DNA of 64,000 nt. Origin: Rhizobium sp. BK376. GTDB taxonomy: Bacteria > Pseudomonadota > Alphaproteobacteria > Rhizobiales > Rhizobiaceae. Position numbers and translations under genes: made by a program. The DNA lies in the NCBI RefSeq assembly GCF_004341625.1, contig NZ_SLZG01000015.1, forward strand, positions 62,001-126,000. The letters run 5' to 3'. This document shows, in pieces, positions 18,215-27,634 of this stretch. Every line of letters begins with the position of its first letter. Position 1 is the first letter of the stretch. The notes under the pieces were generated by a model. It was not told the origin of the DNA. It was given only the letters and a program-made list of their open reading frames with translations, and ran no database searches.

Positions 18215-18637
18215 CTAAAGAAAGCGAATGTCAGACGGCTGTTGGTCGAATCGATCATGCCGACCATCCACATATTGAGTTGGCGCCGCAGCCAATTCTT
18301 CTGGATCAATATCGTCAAGTAAGGGAACTTGAACTGCGTAGAAAGCGCCCCCCATCGCCTGAAGCTCACCACGACCCGGCGTGCGAATTCCACAGATTTT
18401 ACAGAAATGAAATTGAATGGTCGGCTCGATGCGGCCTGGCGGCGTCCACTGATAAGTAGCCTGGGACGCAGAATCGGTTACTAGGTGAAACCGGTCGGCT
18501 GGGACGAACAACAGCCATGAACGAGCTTTAGTACAACTTGAGCAGTTGCACTTAATCGTTCCCTCGGCGATATCGACGTCCGCCGTAAAACGCACCGCCC
18601 CGCAGTGGCAGCTACCGGAATGGGTTTTCAGGGTCAT
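18215..18637 (-). CDS. GFA-family (glutathione-dependent formaldehyde-activating-like) zinc protein
   Basis: The 140-residue protein contains the zinc ligands of the GFA/CENP-V fold: SCHCGAVRF near residue 10, CNCSSCTKARS near 30 and FCKICGIRTPGRGEL near 80. The family is named after a formaldehyde-glutathione adduct-forming enzyme, but that activity is not established for most members, so the role here is open. Full length for the family. It is followed downstream by the MFS gene and has a long gene-poor region upstream. Confidence 0.9.
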   Translation of the reverse strand: MTLKTHSGSCHCGAVRFTADVDIAEGTIKCNCSSCTKARSWLLFVPADRFHLVTDSASQATYQWTPPGRIEPTIQFHFCKICGIRTPGRGELQAMGGAFYAVQVPLLDDIDPEELAAAPTQYVDGRHDRFDQQPSDIRFL

Positions 18638-19579
18638 TTCAGCGATCTCCGTTGTTGTGGATTCAATTTCGACTATGGTTGTGCGCTATTACGTTCTGCG
18701 TCCGTTTTGGGATACGCTGGTGCAGCCCTTTTGCCGCTCCTTCGTTTCCTCGCATTGGAAGACGAACGAAGGTCGATCCTTTCGACAATCCCAGGAAAAA
18801 TATCGCAACGAATTTGGCGAACCGTACTAACGGATCCCTGAAATGCGGTCAGCGCATCGCTGCTACGGTCGGGCGGATCATTTCCAGCAAGGTATGAGAT
18901 AGCGCAGCCGATAACTGCGTCACTTCGCCGGGCAAAGCCTGGACGGAAAGCACCGGTCTCGGCCGCTAAGCTGGTATTTCTGGTTGCTCGGATAACGTTG
19001 GGACTGGTTGGGAACAGCCAAGACGAGAGCAGCTTATCGGCCCACGTCAGCCAACCCGGCCATCGATCGCCTGAAGTTGCAGAAGTTTGAACTCTTCTAA
19101 CTCATCCACTTTTGCGGATGAAGATTGTTTCGGCCCCGGCGAGGGGACCGAGGTGTATCAACAACAGCATCAACGTCTTGCTGTTGATGCTGTTGTTGCG
19201 ACCGGTCTTCCATTCGCGATCCTCCGATTGCGACTAACGTGAGCTTTCCTCAAGAGTTGCGCGGTCGCGCGCCAGCGAATGGGTGGGACTTTTCACCGCT
19301 TTCACGCCGTCGCCGGCGCGCCACAGCGGAAATTCACCGGTCCCGGATTCAACTTACTCGGTGGCGTCCCGCGGCGGTGAAGTGTCGGAGATGGCCAAGG
19401 CAACAAAACCTTCCGGAATATATCTCTAAATGACCCAACTGGCACCTCCGGCGGCGCAGGATGCGTTATCGCGACGTATAGCGCCCCGCAAAACCCTGAC
19501 TTCCCCTTGGAAAGGATAAAGAGCTCTTGTTGCCCCAGTGGCCTTTTTTTCACTTGGCACTAGATTCATTAGCACTTCA
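18638..19579. other. Gene-poor region with one strong hairpin
   Basis: About 940 bases without a convincing reading frame. The right end should hold the promoter for the hybrid kinase operon. The only structure I see is the long perfect inverted repeat at 19159-19198, plus a smaller TCATCC/GGATGA stem at about 19105-19125. No tRNA or insertion sequence was recognised. Confidence 0.5.
19159..19198. repeat. Perfect 16-bp inverted repeat with 8-base loop
   Basis: CAACAACAGCATCAAC at 19159-19174 is exactly complementary to GTTGATGCTGTTGTTG at 19183-19198. The stem would be stable as RNA on either strand. No T-run follows on either side, so a classical terminator is unlikely. A transcribed regulatory RNA element or a protein-binding palindrome upstream of the hybrid kinase are both possible. 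Confidence 0.8.
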
Positions 19580-22500
19580 ATGGAGGGGATGTTGGTGGGC
19601 AGACAAGGCGGCGACGTTCAGCGTAAGAGCGAAAGTTTGGAAAGTCCACTAGAGCTTGATCTGACCGCAATGGCAGGGGACGACGCCCGGGCATTGCTGG
19701 ATGCACTTCTCGCCATGAAAAGAGGTGACTTTTCGGTCCGAATGAGATCCGACCTAACCGGCGTAACAGGAAAAATCGCGGACACATTCAATGAAATCAT
19801 TGCTGCCAACCAGAAAATCGCTTCCCAGCTGGAGAACGTCGGTCAGGTGGTAGGCCGTGACGGTCGCACCAGCACGCGCGTGCGGTTTGGGCTCTCCGAT
19901 GGCTCTTGGTCGGACATGGAGGTTTCGATCAATAAACTGATCGATGATCTTGTCTGGCCCACCGCAGCTGTTACCCGGACAATCACCGCCGTTGCAAAGG
20001 GTGATCTGCTGCAGACCGTTCCGCTTGACGTTGACGGGCGCCCGCTGAAAGGAGAATTCCTGCGCTCGGCCGAGATCGTCAATACGATGATCAAGCAGCT
20101 GAGCGTCTTCACCTCTGAAGTGACACGTGTAGCGCGCGAGGTTGGTACGGACGGCAAACTTGGAGGGCAGGCGCAGGTTGCGGAGGTCACGGGGGTCTGG
20201 AAAGACCTGACCGAGAGCGTCAATTCGATGGCCTCGAATCTAACCGCTCAGGTTCGCAATATCGCGGACGTGACGATTGCAGTTGCCAACGGCGACCTTT
20301 CTAAGAAGATCACCGTCGACGTCAGAGGCGAAATCCTGCAGTTGAAGGAAGCCATCAACACGATGGTTGACCAGCTGCGATCCTTTGCCTCGGAAGTGAC
20401 GCGTGTTGCGCGCGAGGTCGGCACGGAAGGCAAGCTTGGAGGGCAAGCGCTCGTTCCCGGCGTGGCGGGAACGTGGAAGGACCTGACCGACTCTGTCAAT
20501 GCGATGTGCGGAAACCTGACCGCCCAGGTTCGCAACATCGCCCAGGTGACGACAGCCGTCGCTCTTGGTGACCTGTCGCGAAAGATAACGGTCGATGTTT
20601 CGGGCGAAATCCTGGAACTGAAAGAAACCATCAATACGATGGTGGATCAATTGAACGGCTTTGCCGGAGAGGTCACGCGCGTGGCGCGCGAAGTCGGCAC
20701 CGAGGGGCGGCTGGGCGGGCAGGCTCAGGTGCCGGGTGTTGCCGGCACCTGGAAGGATCTGACCGACAACGTCAATTCCATGGCATCAAATCTTACGGCC
20801 CAGGTCCGAAACATCGCGGAAGTATCAACCGCCATCGCCAACGGCGACCTCTCCCGCAAGATCACCGTCGACGTGAAGGGCGAAATCCTCCAGCTGAAGG
20901 AAACGCTCAACACGATGGTTGATCAATTGAACCGGTTCGCTTCGGAAGTGACGCGCGTGGCGCGCGAAGTGGGCACTGAGGGTAAGCTTGGCGGTCAAGC
21001 GCAGGTTCCAGGTGTCGCAGGCACCTGGAAAGATCTGACCGAAAACGTCAACTCCATGGCCTCGAACCTGACTGGTCAGGTTCGCAACATTGCCGAAGTC
21101 ACCACGGCCGTCGCTCGCGGCGACCTTTCGCGCAAAATTACCGTGGACGTGAAGGGCGAAATCCTCGAACTCAAGAATACCGTCAACACGATGGTGGATC
21201 AGCTAAACGCGTTTGCCGGTGAAGTGACGCGTGTGGCGCGCGAGGTCGGCACCGAGGGCAAGCTCGGTGGCCAGGCGCAGGTGCCGGGAGTTGCCGGCAC
21301 ATGGAAAGACCTGACGGATAGCGTCAACTCGATGGCCGGGAACTTGACTGCCCAGGTCCGCAACATCGCCGAAGTGGCGACGGCGATCGCCAACGGCGAT
21401 CTGTCGCGCAAGATCACGGTCGATGTCCGAGGCGAGATCCTACTGCTCAAAGATACGCTCAATACGATGGTAGACCAGCTGCGTTCCTTCGCAGGCGAGG
21501 TGACGCGCGTGGCGCGCGAAGTGGGAACGGACGGCCGGCTCGGTGGCCAGGCTGTCGTACCGGGGGTCGCGGGAACCTGGAAAGACCTGACGGATAACGT
21601 CAACCTGCTCGCTGCCAATTTGACCACGCAGGTCCGCAACATCGCGGAGGTTACGACCGCAGTCGCTCGCGGCGACCTGTCGCGCAAGATCACCGTGGAC
21701 GTGAAAGGCGAGATCCTCGAACTCAAGAACACCATCAACACGATGGTGGATCAGTTGAACGCGTTCGCAGGTGAAGTAACGCGCGTGGCCCGTGAGGTCG
21801 GCACCGAAGGCAAGCTTGGCGGCCAAGCTCAGGTCACCGGCGTGGCTGGCACATGGAAGGACCTGACCGACACAGTAAACGTCATGGCGGCCAACCTGAC
21901 CGAGCAAGTGCGCGGGATCGTCAAGGTGGTGACCGCTGTTGCCAACGGCGATCTCAAACAGAACCTGACCGTCGCCTCCAAGGGCGAGGTCGCAGCACTT
22001 GCCGAAACCATCAACAATATGACCAACACGCTGGCTACGTTCGCAGACCAGGTCACGACCGTTGCCCGCGAGGTCGGCGTCGAGGGACGGCTTGGAGGGC
22101 AGGCGAACGTGCCAGGCACCGCTGGCACCTGGAAGGATCTGACGGGTAACGTCAACTTGCTGGCGGCCAACCTCACCACTCAAGTGCGCGCCATCGCCGA
22201 AGTCGCAACAGCCGTAACCAAGGGTGACCTCACCCGTTCTATTCAGGTCGAAGCGAGGGGCGAAGTCGCCGAGCTCAAAGACAACATCAATACCATGATT
22301 GGCAATCTGCGTCTGACAACGGACCAGAATACCGAACAGGACTGGCTGAAAACGAACCTGGCGAGATTCACGAACATGCTGCAAGGCCAGCGCGATCTGA
22401 CACTCGTCGGAAAATTACTCCTCTCGGAACTGGCCCCGCTGGTGGGCGCTCACCAGGGTGTCATCTATCAGGTCGAGGCCGACGAGCGACGGCCGAGCCT

Positions 22501-25069
22501 GTCTCTGCTCTCGGCATATGCCGGCGGAATTGAAGCGGCTCACCCGCGTCGCCTTGAGTTCGGCCAGGGGTTGGTCGGCCAATGCGCGGTCGACACTCGC
22601 CGTATTCTTGTGACCAATCTTCCCGACAATGTCGTACCCATCAGCTCAGGCGTATTCTCGACGCTTCCCAAGAGCGCGATTGTTCTGCCTGTGCACTTTG
22701 AAGGACAGGTCAAAGCAGTCATAGAGCTCGCTTCGGCCGGAGAGTTCACCGAACTGCAGCTCTCCTTCCTCGATCAGCTGACGACATCGATTGGTATCGT
22801 GCTCAATTCGATCGAAGCGACAATGCAGACGGAAGGGCTGCTGAAACAGTCACAGCAGCTGGCAACCGAGCTTCAGACCCAGCAACGGGAATTGCAACAG
22901 ACCAACGAACAGCTCGAACAGAAGGCGCAGCAGCTTGAAGAGCGAAACGTAGAGGTCGAGGCAAAGAACCAGGAAATCGAGCAGGCCCGTCACGCCCTGG
23001 AGGAGAAGGCGACCGAACTTGCGCTGACCTCGAAATACAAGTCAGAATTCCTCGCCAACATGTCGCACGAATTGCGCACGCCACTGAATTCGATCTTGAT
23101 CCTTGGCCAACAGCTAGGGGAAAATCCCGATGGCAACCTTTCTGCAAAACAGGTCGAGTTCGCAAAAACGATTCATGGGGCGGGCACCGATCTTCTGAAT
23201 CTGATCAGCGATATTCTCGACCTTTCAAAGATCGAATCGGGCACGGTCTCGGTCGACGCCGAGGAGATTTTCATCAGCAACCTGCTCGAGGTCATGTCCC
23301 GGCCTTTCAGACACGAGGCTGAAAATCGCAACTTGCAGTTCTTAGTCGAAGTCGGAGCGGGAGTGGGACGAAGCATCATTACCGATTCCAAGCGCCTCCA
23401 GCAGATCCTCAAGAACCTGCTCTCAAACGCATTCAAGTTTACGGCTGACGGAGGGGTGACGCTTCGGGTCTCTGCCGTCACGGAAGGCTGGTCCCCCGAT
23501 CACGCATCTCTAAAGAGTGCCCCGTCGGTTATTGCCTTCGAGGTGTCAGATACCGGGATCGGCATTCCACCGGAAAAGCAGCGTCTCATCTTCGAGGCAT
23601 TTCAACAGGCGGATGCTTCGACCAGCCGAAAATACGGCGGCACGGGCCTTGGGCTTGCGATTAGCCGCGAACTTTCCAATTTGCTTGGCGGCGAAATCCA
23701 GCTGAGAAGCACTCCAGGCGTCGGCAGCACTTTTGTGCTTTATCTGCCTTTGACCTACGTCGGAGCGGCGTCGGCTCTCGCAAAACCTGCTCTGGAGCCA
23801 AACAATGTTGTGCAGCTCGCGGAGGCTGCGGCCGCGCGCTGGAAAGACAAAACGGTGGAACAGGTTGACGACGACCGCCAAAATCTCCAGTCGGGCGACG
23901 CCGTTCTCCTGATTGTTGAGGATGATGCACACTATGCGCGTGTTCTTGTCGATCTCGCCCGCGACAGCGGATTCAAGGTGCTGGTCGTGGCACAGGGCGG
24001 CGACGTGCTGAGCCTTGCTCAAGAATATCGGCCAGCGGCGATATCACTCGACATCTTTTTACCCGACATGCTGGGGTGGACTGTGCTCAGCCAACTGAAA
24101 CAATGTTCGGCGACGCGGCACATACCCGTCCAGATCATCAGCCTCGAGGAGGACCGCCAGCACGGTCTGACCCGCGGCGCCTTCGCGTTTATGAGCAAGC
24201 CGACGACAGCAGATAGCCTTGGGAGAGCTTTCTCGCGGCTGAAAACCTATGTCCAGCCCCGGCGCAAACGACTTCTTCTCGTCGAGGATAGCGAGGCGGA
24301 GCGCCTCAGCATTGCTGCATTGTTAGGTCATGAAGACATCGACATCGAAAGCGTGGGCACCGGGGAAGAGGCGCTTGCCTTACTGCGAACTGTCCCGGCT
24401 GACTGTGTCGTCCTCGACCTCACTCTTCCAGACATGTCGGGCTTCGAGGTATTGGAGAAAATCCGCGACGATCAGAACATTGCCGAAGTACCGGTCGTTG
24501 TCTTCACCGGCCGCGAATTGTCGCTCGAGGAAGATGCAAAACTTCATACGATGGCACGCAGCGTCGTCGTGAAGGGGGTAGAGTCTCCAGAGCGCCTGCT
24601 GGACGAGACGGCGTTGTTTTTGCATCGTGTTGTCGCGGACATGCCGGCGGCAAAGCAGGCGATGCTTGAGGAACTGCATAGCTCGGACGAGGATCTCGTC
24701 GGAGAGGCCGTGTTGCTTGTCGACGATGACGCTCGCAACATCTTCGCCCTCAGCAGCATTCTCGAGCGCCGCGGAATGAGGGTCTTGACGGCGACTACAG
24801 GTAGCGAGGCAATTGATATTATCCAAAAAGAGCCCGGTCTCGCTATCGTTCTAATGGACATCATGATGCCTGGAATGGATGGCTATGAAACCATGCGAGT
24901 TATCCGCTCTGACCCTGGGCTCCGACGCCTTCCTATTCTCGCGCTCACAGCGAAGGCGATGAAGGGGGATCGGGAAAAGTGTCTCGAGGCTGGCGCTTCA
25001 GACTATCTGGCAAAGCCGGTGAATACAGAACAACTGCTTTCCGCGCTTCGAATGTGGCTGCACCGCTAG
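19580..25069 (+). CDS. Poly-HAMP hybrid histidine kinase (Nik1-like) with three receiver domains
   Basis: About 1,829 residues, without a membrane segment. After a short N-terminal region come HAMP-type modules arranged as eight near-identical 92-residue repeats (about residues 175-910; each contains AREVGTEGKLGGQ and GTWKDLT). A GAF-like domain (about 935-1075) and a coiled coil of Gln/Glu-rich heptads follow. Next are HisKA with NMSHELRTPLNS (phosphorylated His near 1160), HATPase with DTGIGIPPEKQ and GGTGLGLAI, and three receivers starting LLIVEDD, LLLVEDS and VLLVDDD. The order matches fungal group III/Nik1 and bacterial cytosolic osmosensing-type kinases. The start is uncertain: GTG 19538, ATG 19580 or GTG 19595; the last has GGAGGGG six bases ahead. 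A second hybrid kinase follows after 4 bases. Confidence 0.93.
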   Translation: MEGMLVGRQGGDVQRKSESLESPLELDLTAMAGDDARALLDALLAMKRGDFSVRMRSDLTGVTGKIADTFNEIIAANQKIASQLENVGQVVGRDGRTSTRVRFGLSDGSWSDMEVSINKLIDDLVWPTAAVTRTITAVAKGDLLQTVPLDVDGRPLKGEFLRSAEIVNTMIKQLSVFTSEVTRVAREVGTDGKLGGQAQVAEVTGVWKDLTESVNSMASNLTAQVRNIADVTIAVANGDLSKKITVDVRGEILQLKEAINTMVDQLRSFASEVTRVAREVGTEGKLGGQALVPGVAGTWKDLTDSVNAMCGNLTAQVRNIAQVTTAVALGDLSRKITVDVSGEILELKETINTMVDQLNGFAGEVTRVAREVGTEGRLGGQAQVPGVAGTWKDLTDNVNSMASNLTAQVRNIAEVSTAIANGDLSRKITVDVKGEILQLKETLNTMVDQLNRFASEVTRVAREVGTEGKLGGQAQVPGVAGTWKDLTENVNSMASNLTGQVRNIAEVTTAVARGDLSRKITVDVKGEILELKNTVNTMVDQLNAFAGEVTRVAREVGTEGKLGGQAQVPGVAGTWKDLTDSVNSMAGNLTAQVRNIAEVATAIANGDLSRKITVDVRGEILLLKDTLNTMVDQLRSFAGEVTRVAREVGTDGRLGGQAVVPGVAGTWKDLTDNVNLLAANLTTQVRNIAEVTTAVARGDLSRKITVDVKGEILELKNTINTMVDQLNAFAGEVTRVAREVGTEGKLGGQAQVTGVAGTWKDLTDTVNVMAANLTEQVRGIVKVVTAVANGDLKQNLTVASKGEVAALAETINNMTNTLATFADQVTTVAREVGVEGRLGGQANVPGTAGTWKDLTGNVNLLAANLTTQVRAIAEVATAVTKGDLTRSIQVEARGEVAELKDNINTMIGNLRLTTDQNTEQDWLKTNLARFTNMLQGQRDLTLVGKLLLSELAPLVGAHQGVIYQVEADERRPSLSLLSAYAGGIEAAHPRRLEFGQGLVGQCAVDTRRILVTNLPDNVVPISSGVFSTLPKSAIVLPVHFEGQVKAVIELASAGEFTELQLSFLDQLTTSIGIVLNSIEATMQTEGLLKQSQQLATELQTQQRELQQTNEQLEQKAQQLEERNVEVEAKNQEIEQARHALEEKATELALTSKYKSEFLANMSHELRTPLNSILILGQQLGENPDGNLSAKQVEFAKTIHGAGTDLLNLISDILDLSKIESGTVSVDAEEIFISNLLEVMSRPFRHEAENRNLQFLVEVGAGVGRSIITDSKRLQQILKNLLSNAFKFTADGGVTLRVSAVTEGWSPDHASLKSAPSVIAFEVSDTGIGIPPEKQRLIFEAFQQADASTSRKYGGTGLGLAISRELSNLLGGEIQLRSTPGVGSTFVLYLPLTYVGAASALAKPALEPNNVVQLAEAAAARWKDKTVEQVDDDRQNLQSGDAVLLIVEDDAHYARVLVDLARDSGFKVLVVAQGGDVLSLAQEYRPAAISLDIFLPDMLGWTVLSQLKQCSATRHIPVQIISLEEDRQHGLTRGAFAFMSKPTTADSLGRAFSRLKTYVQPRRKRLLLVEDSEAERLSIAALLGHEDIDIESVGTGEEALALLRTVPADCVVLDLTLPDMSGFEVLEKIRDDQNIAEVPVVVFTGRELSLEEDAKLHTMARSVVVKGVESPERLLDETALFLHRVVADMPAAKQAMLEELHSSDEDLVGEAVLLVDDDARNIFALSSILERRGMRVLTATTGSEAIDIIQKEPGLAIVLMDIMMPGMDGYETMRVIRSDPGLRRLPILALTAKAMKGDREKCLEAGASDYLAKPVNTEQLLSALRMWLHR
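20104..22311 (+). repeat. Eight tandem 276-bp repeats encoding paired HAMP modules
   Basis: Units of 276 bases (92 codons) run head to tail inside the hybrid kinase gene. Each starts near a TTCGCNGGNGAAGTGACGCG-like block and holds the codons for GTWKDLT. Units 2-7 are the most alike at DNA level, and units 1 and 8 are more diverged, as expected for an array that changes by internal unequal exchange. Confidence 0.9.
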
Positions 25070-25073
25070 AGAT

Positions 25074-26786
25074 ATGGCGATGAACCCTGTGAATATTCTT
25101 CTCGTTGATGATCAACCGGCAAAGCTCCTGAGCTACGAGGTCGTGCTACAGGAGCTAGGCGAGAATCTCATGAAGGCGCAGTCGGGTAGGGAAGCGCTGG
25201 AACATCTGCTGCGAAACGATATCGCTGTCATCCTGGTCGATGTTTGCATGCCGGAGCAGGATGGCTTTGAGCTCGTCCGGATGATCCGGGAGCATCCACG
25301 CTATCAGAACACGGCAATCATATTCGTCTCGGCAGTTATGATGGCAGAACCGGACCGCTTGCGGGGCTATGCCGCTGGAGCCGTCGACTATGTCTCGGTT
25401 CCCATCGTACCGGATGTTTTGCGCGCCAAAGTGAGAGTGTTCGCCGATCTTTACCGCAAGACAAGAGAGCTCGAAAGGTTGAACGGCGAGCTAGAGGTCC
25501 GGGTTCGAGAGCGAACTGCCGAGCTCGAGGCGTCATCAAATCAGCTGCGCCGGTTCAATGAAGAGCTCGAACAACGAATCGATCAGCGGACGAAAGAGCG
25601 CGAGGAGGCGCTGGCGCAGCTTTTCGAGGCCCAGAAGCTAGACACAATCGGGCATCTGACCGGTGGCGTTGCTCATGACTTTAACAACCTGTTGATGGCA
25701 GTGTTGGGAAGCCTCAACCTTCTCAAGAAACGCCTTCCCCCCGACCAGAAAAGCGAACGTCTGCTCGGCAATGCGATACAGGCAGCAGAGCGAGGCGCTT
25801 CGCTCACGCAACGCCTATTGGCATTCGCGCGTCGTCAGGAGTTGAAACCTCGAGCGGTCGACTTTTCCCAGCTCTTTGAAAGCATCGAGGATCTCTTGGG
25901 CAAGTCACTTGGGCCAGGCGTGGATGTGAGGAAGGACATCGCGACGGATTTGCCGCCGCTGTTAGTCGACAGCAATCAGCTCGAGCTCGCGCTGCTCAAT
26001 CTCTTCGTGAACGCCCGCGACGCGATGATGGGAGGAGGCACAATCACAGTGTCTGCCGCGGAGGACGCGAGATCGCGACCGACGAGCCTTGCGCCGGGGC
26101 GATATATCAAGATATCCGTTATCGACAATGGCGAGGGTATGGACGAAGCGACGGCCGCTCGCGCAACCGAGCCGTTCTTCACCACGAAAGGCCTTGGCAA
26201 GGGAACTGGTCTGGGCCTGTCCATGGTCCACGGACTTGCGGCCCAATCAGGCGGCGCCCTCAGTCTTTCAACGGCAAAGGGAAAAGGGACCACAGTCTCC
26301 TTATGGTTGCCGGTCGCGCAAGATCAATCCACGCTGGCACCATCGCCGGAGAGTTCATCGCTCGCTTCCGTGGCCCTCCGTTCGTTGAACGTGCTCGTGG
26401 TCGACGACGATGCGCTAGTGTGTATGGGAACAGCCGCAATGCTGGAAGACATGGGGCACGTCGCCACCGAGACTTCGGCGGCGGCAGCCGCCCTTCAAGT
26501 TCTCGCTGCAGGTGAGAAAGTCGATCTCGTCATTACAGATCACGCGATGCCCGGCATGACAGGTGCGGAGCTCGCACGCTTGATCTTCACGTCGTATCCG
26601 GGATTGCCTGTGATCATGGCGTCAGGCTATGCAGAACTGCCTGACGATCAGGAACTGGCCGGTCTTCTGCGACTGACGAAACCCTTCACCCAACAGCAAC
26701 TTGAGGCTGCGGTCCGCCTCGCGATCGCAGACGTAGCGAATACCGCGGGAGCGAGGCATTACGGTTTCTCGTTTGGGACCGGTTGA
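25074..26786 (+). CDS. Hybrid histidine kinase, receiver-HisKA-HATPase-receiver
   Basis: The 570-residue soluble protein has an N-terminal receiver (6-125; VNILLVDDQPAKLLSYE, VILVDVCMPEQDGFEL), a coiled coil (about 128-190), HisKA with GHLTGGVAHDFNNLLMAVLG, and HATPase with DNGEGMDEATAARATEPFFTTK split before GTGLGLSMVHG. A C-terminal receiver follows (about 440-555; NVLVVDDDALVCMG, DLVITDHAMPGMTG). It begins 4 bases after the poly-HAMP kinase stop, so the two are one operon. The N-terminal receiver is a likely phosphate acceptor from the upstream kinase, making a phosphorelay. No DNA-binding output protein is adjacent. Confidence 0.93.
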   Translation: MAMNPVNILLVDDQPAKLLSYEVVLQELGENLMKAQSGREALEHLLRNDIAVILVDVCMPEQDGFELVRMIREHPRYQNTAIIFVSAVMMAEPDRLRGYAAGAVDYVSVPIVPDVLRAKVRVFADLYRKTRELERLNGELEVRVRERTAELEASSNQLRRFNEELEQRIDQRTKEREEALAQLFEAQKLDTIGHLTGGVAHDFNNLLMAVLGSLNLLKKRLPPDQKSERLLGNAIQAAERGASLTQRLLAFARRQELKPRAVDFSQLFESIEDLLGKSLGPGVDVRKDIATDLPPLLVDSNQLELALLNLFVNARDAMMGGGTITVSAAEDARSRPTSLAPGRYIKISVIDNGEGMDEATAARATEPFFTTKGLGKGTGLGLSMVHGLAAQSGGALSLSTAKGKGTTVSLWLPVAQDQSTLAPSPESSSLASVALRSLNVLVVDDDALVCMGTAAMLEDMGHVATETSAAAAALQVLAAGEKVDLVITDHAMPGMTGAELARLIFTSYPGLPVIMASGYAELPDDQELAGLLRLTKPFTQQQLEAAVRLAIADVANTAGARHYGFSFGTG

Positions 26787-26897
26787 AGCCAAGGTTCGCC
26801 GTTGGGAACTCGTTTCAAGCGCTAGGAAATCGCCGTGACGGAACGCTCTGACCGGGCGTTTCGGGATGGCGGTCTCTGAGGCAGGCTATGGAGATCA

Positions 26898-27167
26898 GGC
26901 TGTTGAATTCCATCCTGATTCGACCCTTCTGGGGTGCGTATAAAAACTTGGACCGGTTTTTGTCCTTTGCGTCCAAGACTCTCTCGGTATTCGATGGGAC
27001 TGAGAGAACCAAGGGAGATGTTGATCCGCTCTTCGTTGTACCAGCGGATGTGGAAATCAACGATTTCAACGAATTGCTCGATCGTTGTGGTCTCCCAGTC
27101 CCGGGGATAGAAGAGCTCCGATTTCAGCCGTCCAAAGAAGCCTTCGCATGCCGCGTTGTCAGGTGAG
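26898..27167 (-). mobile_element. IS3-family insertion sequence fragment (orfB C-terminus)
   Basis: Minus-strand translation gives SPDNAACEGFFGRLKSELFY, then TIEQFVEIVDFHIRWYNEERINI and LGSLSPIEYRESLG, the classic C-terminal end of IS3/IS150-group transposase with the catalytic Glu. Only the last 90 or so codons and the outer end (TGTTGAATTCCATCC) remain. The inner boundary near 27167 abuts an EAL-domain relic. The same element is present as a shorter copy at 13.4-13.75 kb. Confidence 0.85.
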
Positions 27168-27425
27168 CACCCCTGCCCCGATCCTCGACAAAGCGATCAC
27201 CTCTTCCTCCGTGCAACCCTTGCCCCGGAGCAGTTCCTACTGGTCCACGGCCTCGACACTTTCGACCGCCGTGTCCATGCTAAGATTGACGCTCTCATGG
27301 TCGCAACCGCCTTGATAATTACCGGCGAATCCTCGAGGTTCACGAACGAAAGACCTGATGTTGTTGAAGGGGAATTTGCGCAGATAGCCCAACGAGGAAT
27401 ATCCGGTCCCGAAGTCGTTCATCGA
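27168..27425 (-). pseudogene. EAL-domain (c-di-GMP phosphodiesterase) relic
   Basis: On the minus strand from about 27422 the reading is MNDFGTGYSSLGYLRKFPFN, the conserved DDFGTGYSS loop of EAL domains. It is followed, with frame changes, by RSFV, then NLSMDTAVESVEAVDQ, a stop, and ELLRGKGCTEEE, which correspond to the AEGVET and LLR.LGC segments. Stops, two or more frameshifts and the IS fragment at its 3' side show that this is dead. The N-terminal GGDEF/PAS part is missing. Confidence 0.75.
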
Positions 27426-27634
27426 ACCATGATGCGCTGCGACTTAAGTGGGCTGCCCTTCGCATAGCGTAACGCCTCAGGACCAACCGATGTTCAATCC
27501 TGGGCTCTGATTTCCGATTCGAAGGGAGCCTGGAAAGCCGACGCCTCTCGCTAATTTGATTTTCGGGCAAATTGTCTGCGGTCGCCCGAAGCCTTACGCA
27601 TGCTCACTGAATTCCGATTGGTGGGAGCGTATCG
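27426..27634. other. Short region before the secreted hydrolase gene
   Basis: About 210 bases without a gene. Possibly more debris of the EAL relic; the right part must carry the hydrolase promoter. Nothing further recognised. Confidence 0.4.

Noticed and set aside
21440..22384. 314-codon minus-strand frame inside the poly-HAMP repeats
   Set aside because: It repeats with the same 276-base period as the HAMP units and is their mirror image, not a separate gene.
27466..27492. GTAACG in the region before the secreted hydrolase
   Set aside because: After 16 bases it reads TGTT, not CGWA; treated as a chance match, as were several similar GTAAC strings inside genes.
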